Assembly: GCA_030613705.1 (NCBI GenBank)
Contig: JAUWLJ010000037.1
Coordinates: 1-11,088, forward strand
Direction: 5' to 3'
Length of the DNA: 11,088 bases
Source of the DNA: Chloroflexota bacterium
GTDB taxonomy: Bacteria > Chloroflexota > Anaerolineae > Anaerolineales > UBA4823
Shown here: piece after piece, positions 6,958 through 11,088 of the stretch
Layout: each line of letters starts with the position of its first letter
How positions within the stretch are numbered: position 1 is the first letter of the stretch
Translations under genes and position numbers: made by a program
The notes under the pieces: generated by a model
What the model was told of the DNA's origin: nothing
The model's input: the letters and a program-made list of their open reading frames with translations, nothing else
Databases searched by the model: none

Positions 6958-8382
6958 ATGTTGACCTTAAGCCTTGTAATTGAAGCCTTAACCGGAATAT
7001 CACCGCAGGGAGATGATCGAGAAATTCGAGATGCGGCGATTGATTCACGTCGGGTGACACCAGATTCTTTATTCATTGCACTCTCCGGTGAACGGGTCGA
7101 CGGGCACGATTTTATTCAAGATGCCTTCAATCAAGGCGCGTCAGTCGCATTAATCAGCCGGGAGGTCTCGAGCGAATATAACCAACTCGATCTTCGCCAA
7201 GGCTGGAAGGCTGATCAGCAGGTCTCGGTTGGAGATGCACCGCTCTGTTTGATTGTGGATGATAGTCTGAATGCAATGCAGCAGATCGCCCGCTTTTGGC
7301 GCAGACGCCTTGATGTAGTAGTGATTGGAATCACGGGAAGTGTTGGTAAATCGACAACCAAGGAACTGGTGGCAGAGGTTCTCAATCAACGATACAAGAC
7401 GTTGAAGAGTCCAGGAAATTTGAACAATGAGATCGGTTTACCACTCACTTTGCTGCAGCTATCAGAACAGCATGAACGCGCGATATTAGAGATGGGATTT
7501 TACGTGCCGGGAGAGATTAAGTTTCTTTGTGATTTGGCTTTGCCTCAAGTGGGTATCGTTACTAATATCAGTACTGTGCATGCGGAGAGGGCTGGAACGA
7601 TTGAGGACATCGCCAGGGGTAAAGCGGAACTTGTGCAAGCATTACCGCCAGAACCAGATGGATTGGCAATTCTTAATTTTGACGATCCCAAAGTTAGGGA
7701 AATGGCTGATCAATCCAAGTCAAGGATATTCTATTATGGTATGAGCTCAAATGCTCACTTATGGGCGGACCAGGTGGAGGGTTTGGGTCTCGACGGAATT
7801 CGTTTCAGGCTGCACTACCAGAATGAGGTTCTTCACTTGCGAGTGCCGTTGATCGGTAGGCATTCAGTACATACTGCATTACGTGCAGCCGCAGTTGGAT
7901 TAACCGAAGGTTTATCGTGGCAAGAGATCGTAAGTGGGTTGCAGTCGAGTAAGGTGCAATTACGTCTAGTTGCCGTCCGCGCCAAGAGTGGTGCGATCAT
8001 CCTGGATGATACCTATAATGCTTCACCGGAATCGACGTTAGCTGCGCTGAACCTTTTGGATGATTTGGAAGGCCGCAAGATCGCGGTCTTAGGAGATATG
8101 TTGGAGCTAGGTCGATACGAGCGTCAAGGACATACTTTGGTTGGCGTTCGGGCAGCTGAAGTTGCCAGTGAACTGGTCACTGTAGGTGAACGAGCAAAGT
8201 GGATTGCCTCCTCAGCAGCCATCGCTGGTTTAGCACCGAATATGATTAGAGAATTCGATACTTCCCAGCAATCCATTGATTTTCTCAAAAAACACTTGAC
8301 CTCCAAAGACGTTGTGCTTGTCAAAGGATCTCGAGGCATGCAAATGGAATTAATTGTCTCTGCCCTGGAGGAAGTTAGATGA
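6958..8382 (+). CDS. murF: UDP-MurNAc-tripeptide:D-Ala-D-Ala ligase MurF
   Basis: The 474-residue protein is an ATP-dependent Mur ligase that adds D-Ala-D-Ala to the UDP-MurNAc tripeptide, the last cytoplasmic peptide step. The domains are an N-terminal substrate-binding region (1-115, with AAIDSRRV at 26-33), the central ATPase and the C-terminal Rossmann-like domain. The P-loop is GITGSVGKSTTKE (124-136), with S in place of the more usual T after GK. MurF rather than MurE is shown by SPGNLNNEIGLPLTLL (151-166), ILDDTYNASPESTLAAL (348-364) and AVLGDMLELG (376-385). K222 in IARGKAEL is the likely carbamylated lysine of Mur ligases. The ATG at 6958 follows an ACAGG ribosome site by 6 bases. 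It overlaps mraY by four bases (ATGA). No murE precedes it, which is unusual. Confidence 0.95.
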   Translation: MLTLSLVIEALTGISPQGDDREIRDAAIDSRRVTPDSLFIALSGERVDGHDFIQDAFNQGASVALISREVSSEYNQLDLRQGWKADQQVSVGDAPLCLIVDDSLNAMQQIARFWRRRLDVVVIGITGSVGKSTTKELVAEVLNQRYKTLKSPGNLNNEIGLPLTLLQLSEQHERAILEMGFYVPGEIKFLCDLALPQVGIVTNISTVHAERAGTIEDIARGKAELVQALPPEPDGLAILNFDDPKVREMADQSKSRIFYYGMSSNAHLWADQVEGLGLDGIRFRLHYQNEVLHLRVPLIGRHSVHTALRAAAVGLTEGLSWQEIVSGLQSSKVQLRLVAVRAKSGAIILDDTYNASPESTLAALNLLDDLEGRKIAVLGDMLELGRYERQGHTLVGVRAAEVASELVTVGERAKWIASSAAIAGLAPNMIREFDTSQQSIDFLKKHLTSKDVVLVKGSRGMQMELIVSALEEVR

Positions 8383-9371
8383 GGCAGATAGCCCTGGCGA
8401 TCGGTCTTGCCGGCGTAAGTTTTTTGTTTGCGGTTATCTGGGGGCCGCCTTTGCTGCGCGTATTAAAGCATTTCAACATCGGAGAAACAATCCGAGTTGA
8501 AGGACCAGTGCGTCATTTTACCAAGTTTGGCACTCCGACCATGGGAGGGATCATGATCGTTGTTCCGGTCATGCTGGTAACGATTTTGATGGATGCTGCT
8601 TCCCTAATTGGCTTTACTGTCAGCGGGCGTTCAATTCTGCTTCCTTTGGGTGTAATGTTGATATTCTCTGTCCTTGGGATGATCGATGATTGGGAAGGAA
8701 TCCGTGGTTCACGTCGTGGGATAGGAATGCGCGCCCGAGTTAAATTTCCCCTCCAAATATTGCTAGCCTTGATTGTTACTATTGGTCTCGTTTATTTTCT
8801 CGATGTACCGCAGCTCTATATTCCGGGTGCAAAAAAGTCCCTAGATCTGGGATATTGGTACATTCCCATTGCAATCTTCTTGATTGTAGGTACTTCAAAC
8901 GCAATGAATTTCACGGATGGACTGGATGGTTTGGCTGGTTTAATCTCTGCGACAGCATTTATTACCTATGGTGCCATTGCATTGCTGCAAGGGCAGATCT
9001 TCCTGGCAAGATTTTGCTTTATCTTAGCCGGAGCGACTTTTGGATTTCTTTGGTTTAACGTTCATCCAGCAGAACTATTCATGGGTGATACTGGTTCACT
9101 GCCCCTGGGAGCTACGCTGGCAGTGGTTGCGTTGATGACCGGTCATTGGATTCTGCTCCCTTTGATAGCAATCATCCCATTCAGTGAAACGCTGAGCATT
9201 ATTATCCAGGTCATATATTTTAGGATAACTGGTGGAAGACGGGTTTTTAAAATGACTCCACTCCACCACCATTTTGAATTGAGTGGTTGGAGTGAGACTC
9301 AGGTTGTCCAGCGATTTTGGTTGATCGGATTGTTATTTGCCATGATTGGTATTGCATTAGCGATAACATAA
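8379..9371 (+). CDS. mraY: Phospho-N-acetylmuramoyl-pentapeptide-transferase MraY
   Basis: The 330-residue integral membrane enzyme transfers phospho-MurNAc-pentapeptide from UDP to undecaprenyl phosphate, making lipid I on the cytoplasmic face. Family motifs appear in order: FTKFGTPTMGGIM (47-59), the Asp pair D103-D104 in GMIDDWEG, NAMNFTDGLDGLAG (174-187), FLWFNVHPAELFMGDTGSLPLG (223-244, catalytic D237) and KMTPLHHHFELSGWSE (291-306, the HHH motif). About ten hydrophobic membrane segments alternate with these loops. The segment after the Asp pair reads WEGIRGSRRGIGMRARVKF, somewhat divergent from the common DDYxK pattern, but all key residues I can recognise are present. GGAGGA (8367-8372) lies 6 bases before the ATG, which overlaps the murF stop. 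murD follows after an AT-rich gap of 42 to 69 bases. Confidence 0.96.
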   Translation: MRQIALAIGLAGVSFLFAVIWGPPLLRVLKHFNIGETIRVEGPVRHFTKFGTPTMGGIMIVVPVMLVTILMDAASLIGFTVSGRSILLPLGVMLIFSVLGMIDDWEGIRGSRRGIGMRARVKFPLQILLALIVTIGLVYFLDVPQLYIPGAKKSLDLGYWYIPIAIFLIVGTSNAMNFTDGLDGLAGLISATAFITYGAIALLQGQIFLARFCFILAGATFGFLWFNVHPAELFMGDTGSLPLGATLAVVALMTGHWILLPLIAIIPFSETLSIIIQVIYFRITGGRRVFKMTPLHHHFELSGWSETQVVQRFWLIGLLFAMIGIALAIT

Positions 9372-9440
9372 ACTAACAATAAATTATAGGTTTTCACAAT
9401 TGAAATAAAACTGATGATAGCGAATAGAGAAAATGTAGCC

Positions 9441-10919
9441 ATGAAGCAGAATGAAGACTGGAGCAGAAAACGGGTCATCGTAATTGGTGCAGCTCGACAA
9501 GGGATCGCTTTAGCACGTTATCTTATTGGCCGTGGTGCGCAGGTTGTGATCAACGATCGTCTGCCAATCGATCAATTGGGATCGGCCCAAGAGGCATTGG
9601 CTGGAGAATCGATTGAATGGATCGGTGATGGGCATCCGCTATCTTTATTGAATGGTGCTGATTTGCTCTGCATCTCTGGTGGTGTCCCTTTCGATTTGCC
9701 AATTGTTCGTGAGGCACAAAGTCGCGGGATCGCTGTCACAAATGATTCACAGATTTTCCTTGAAGTTTGTCCATGCCGGGTTATTGGCATTACCGGATCA
9801 GCAGGAAAAACGACCACGACAACCTTGGTTGGGTTAATGGCACAAGCCGCGCAAGATGAGTCAAATACCAGATCAGTTGAACTAAGCGTGAATACTACTA
9901 AAGATCAAGATGGAGCAAGAGGTTTATTTTCGGATTCGAAGGTGTGGGTAGGTGGAAATATTGGGTCACCATTACTTTCTATGGTGGATGAAATGAAACC
10001 AATTGATTTGACTGTGATGGAACTATCGAGCTTTCAATTGGAGGTTATGCAGCGGTCCCCCGAAATTGCCGCGATTCTCAATATCACTCCAAATCATCTT
10101 GATCGGCATGAGACAATGCAGGCTTATATTGATGCTAAAGCGAGGATTCTTGATTTCCAATCGTCTCATGACATTGCTATTCTCAACCGGGACGATCCAG
10201 CTGCCTGGAGTATGCAGGAGAAAGTCCATGGGCGCCTGGTAACATTTGGGATTCGGAAATCTTCCGAGATGCATGAAAGTGTGTATTTTGACCGTGATCT
10301 GAATTCCATTCTGATCTCTACTCCATCGGCGGTAGATAGAGATGATATCTGTGTGATTCAACGTGATGATATCCCGCTGCTAGGTGAGCACAACGTGCTC
10401 AATGTGCTGGGCGCCTGCGCGATCGCTTTGGCAGCTGGAATATCAGTGAGTGCGATGGCCTCAGGTGTGAAAAGATTCACTGGTATTCCACACCGATTAG
10501 AGTTTGTTCGCTCTTGGGGTGGCGGAGATTGGTATAACGATTCGATTGCCACCGCGCCGGAACGTGCTGTTGCAGCAATTAATTCATTTTCCAAACCGAT
10601 GATTTTGCTCGCTGGTGGCAAGGATAAAAACTTGCCATGGGATAGGTTTGCTTCACTGGTATGCCAGCGGGTCAAACACTTGATTTTATTCGGTGAGGCT
10701 GCTGGAATAATATCTGATGCCCTGACCAGTTATGAGAAAGATTCGGAGACTACGGTCACCTACTGTTCAGGTTTGAAAGAAGCGGTTATGGCCGCTGCGA
10801 ACAAAGTTTCTGATGGGGAAATTGTCTTGCTATCCCCTGGAGGAACAAGTTTTGACGAATTTCACGATTTTGAAGATCGTGGGGAGGCATTTAAGAAATG
10901 GGTGATGGAGCTCCTATGA
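9441..10919 (+). CDS. murD: UDP-MurNAc-L-alanine:D-glutamate ligase MurD
   Basis: MurD joins D-glutamate to UDP-MurNAc-L-Ala using ATP in the cytoplasm. Counting from the in-frame upstream ATG at 9414, the P-loop is GITGSAGKTTTTT (125-137), followed by VWVGGNIGSPLL (177-188), MELSSFQLE (202-210), NITPNHLDRH (223-232), K242 (likely carbamylated), GEHNVLN (324-330), GIPHRLEFV (357-365), NDSIATAPERA (375-385), LLAGGKDKNLPW (398-409) and SPGGTSFDEF (474-483). Starting at 9441 gives 492 residues; starting at 9414 gives 501. I prefer 9441 because AGAGAAAA lies upstream at modest distance and the first nine residues look unlike MurD, but this is not firm. Both lengths exceed the usual 450 or so because of an extra hydrophilic stretch of about 30 residues after the P-loop helix. 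The stop overlaps the ftsW start by four bases. Confidence 0.94.
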   Translation: MKQNEDWSRKRVIVIGAARQGIALARYLIGRGAQVVINDRLPIDQLGSAQEALAGESIEWIGDGHPLSLLNGADLLCISGGVPFDLPIVREAQSRGIAVTNDSQIFLEVCPCRVIGITGSAGKTTTTTLVGLMAQAAQDESNTRSVELSVNTTKDQDGARGLFSDSKVWVGGNIGSPLLSMVDEMKPIDLTVMELSSFQLEVMQRSPEIAAILNITPNHLDRHETMQAYIDAKARILDFQSSHDIAILNRDDPAAWSMQEKVHGRLVTFGIRKSSEMHESVYFDRDLNSILISTPSAVDRDDICVIQRDDIPLLGEHNVLNVLGACAIALAAGISVSAMASGVKRFTGIPHRLEFVRSWGGGDWYNDSIATAPERAVAAINSFSKPMILLAGGKDKNLPWDRFASLVCQRVKHLILFGEAAGIISDALTSYEKDSETTVTYCSGLKEAVMAAANKVSDGEIVLLSPGGTSFDEFHDFEDRGEAFKKWVMELL

Positions 10920-11088
10920 GTATCAGCCGAGATATGCCCAATTCCCGGAAAACTAGCCAGTCTACCTGGAGACCTTTACGTCTGGGCGTAGATATTTGGT
11001 TGATACTTGCGGCATTTACTTTATTAATTTTTGGCTTGCTCATGGTTTACTCAGCCAGTACTGATTACTCATTGGTTGTGCTTGAAGA
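10916..11088 (+). CDS. ftsW: Septal peptidoglycan polymerase FtsW (partial, 3' end missing)
   Basis: Only the first 57 codons are in the window. After a basic cytoplasmic leader of about 25 residues comes the first membrane segment (about 26-46), ending in GLLMVYSASTDYS (40-52), the hallmark start of SEDS-family proteins (FtsW/RodA). FtsW polymerises glycan strands from lipid II with FtsI as partner. The ATG overlaps the murD stop as ATGA, with GGAG (10907-10910) 5 bases before it. The position after murD is the standard ftsW place in dcw clusters, which favours FtsW over RodA. Confidence 0.88.
   Translation, partial: MSISRDMPNSRKTSQSTWRPLRLGVDIWLILAAFTLLIFGLLMVYSASTDYSLVVLE

Noticed and set aside
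6958..8382. Possibility that the first Mur ligase is MurE
   Set aside because: The NLNNEIGLPLTLL, DDTYNASPEST and VLGDMLELG motifs are those of MurF, and no MurE-type substrate motif such as DNPR is present.
9390..9411. Small hairpin in the mraY-murD gap (TTTCA with TGAAA, loop CAAT)
   Set aside because: Only five mostly A-T pairs and no T tract after it; too weak to call a terminator or regulatory element.

Overview
The window holds a bacterial chromosomal segment of roughly 48% GC (estimated by eye) with tightly packed genes. Its core is the 5' half of a division and cell wall (dcw) cluster. All proteins are ordinary bacterial housekeeping types. The overall style (Gram-positive-like cluster, MurD with an 'NDSIAT' motif, FtsI without PASTA domains, a 160-residue FtsL-like protein, a neighbouring hybrid malic enzyme) makes me favour Chloroflexota, perhaps Anaerolineae. 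That assignment is an impression and would need a database search.

Layout. Bases 1-1428 (+) encode the C-terminal 475 residues of a hybrid malic enzyme with a phosphotransacetylase-like domain (maeB type), cut by the window start. It converges on a class V aminotransferase-fold enzyme of the cysteine desulfurase/selenocysteine lyase type (1504-2925, -). A hairpin at 1450-1492 separates the two and can serve as terminator for both. A 225-base divergent region (2926-3150) follows. It carries a recognisable promoter, three 10-bp-spaced GTGG repeats matching the known MraZ operator design, and a perfect 8-bp leader hairpin. From there every gene reads to the right: mraZ (3151), rsmH/mraW (3637), an ftsL-like gene (4668), ftsI (5147), murF (6958), mraY (8379), murD (9441 or 9414) and the first 57 codons of ftsW (10916), cut by the window end.

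How they work together. MraZ is the cluster's DNA-binding autoregulator, and RsmH methylates 16S rRNA. The FtsL-like protein, FtsI and FtsW belong to the septal peptidoglycan synthesis machine. MurF, MraY and MurD build and load the peptidoglycan precursor. Four-base ATGA overlaps at ftsL/ftsI, murF/mraY and murD/ftsW point to one translationally coupled operon.

The main departures from the textbook layout are the absence of murE between ftsI and murF, a possible weak hairpin terminator at that same junction, and an insertion of about 30 residues in MurD. I do not see a previously undescribed system here. The regulatory region ahead of mraZ and the ftsI-murF junction are the parts most worth a second look.
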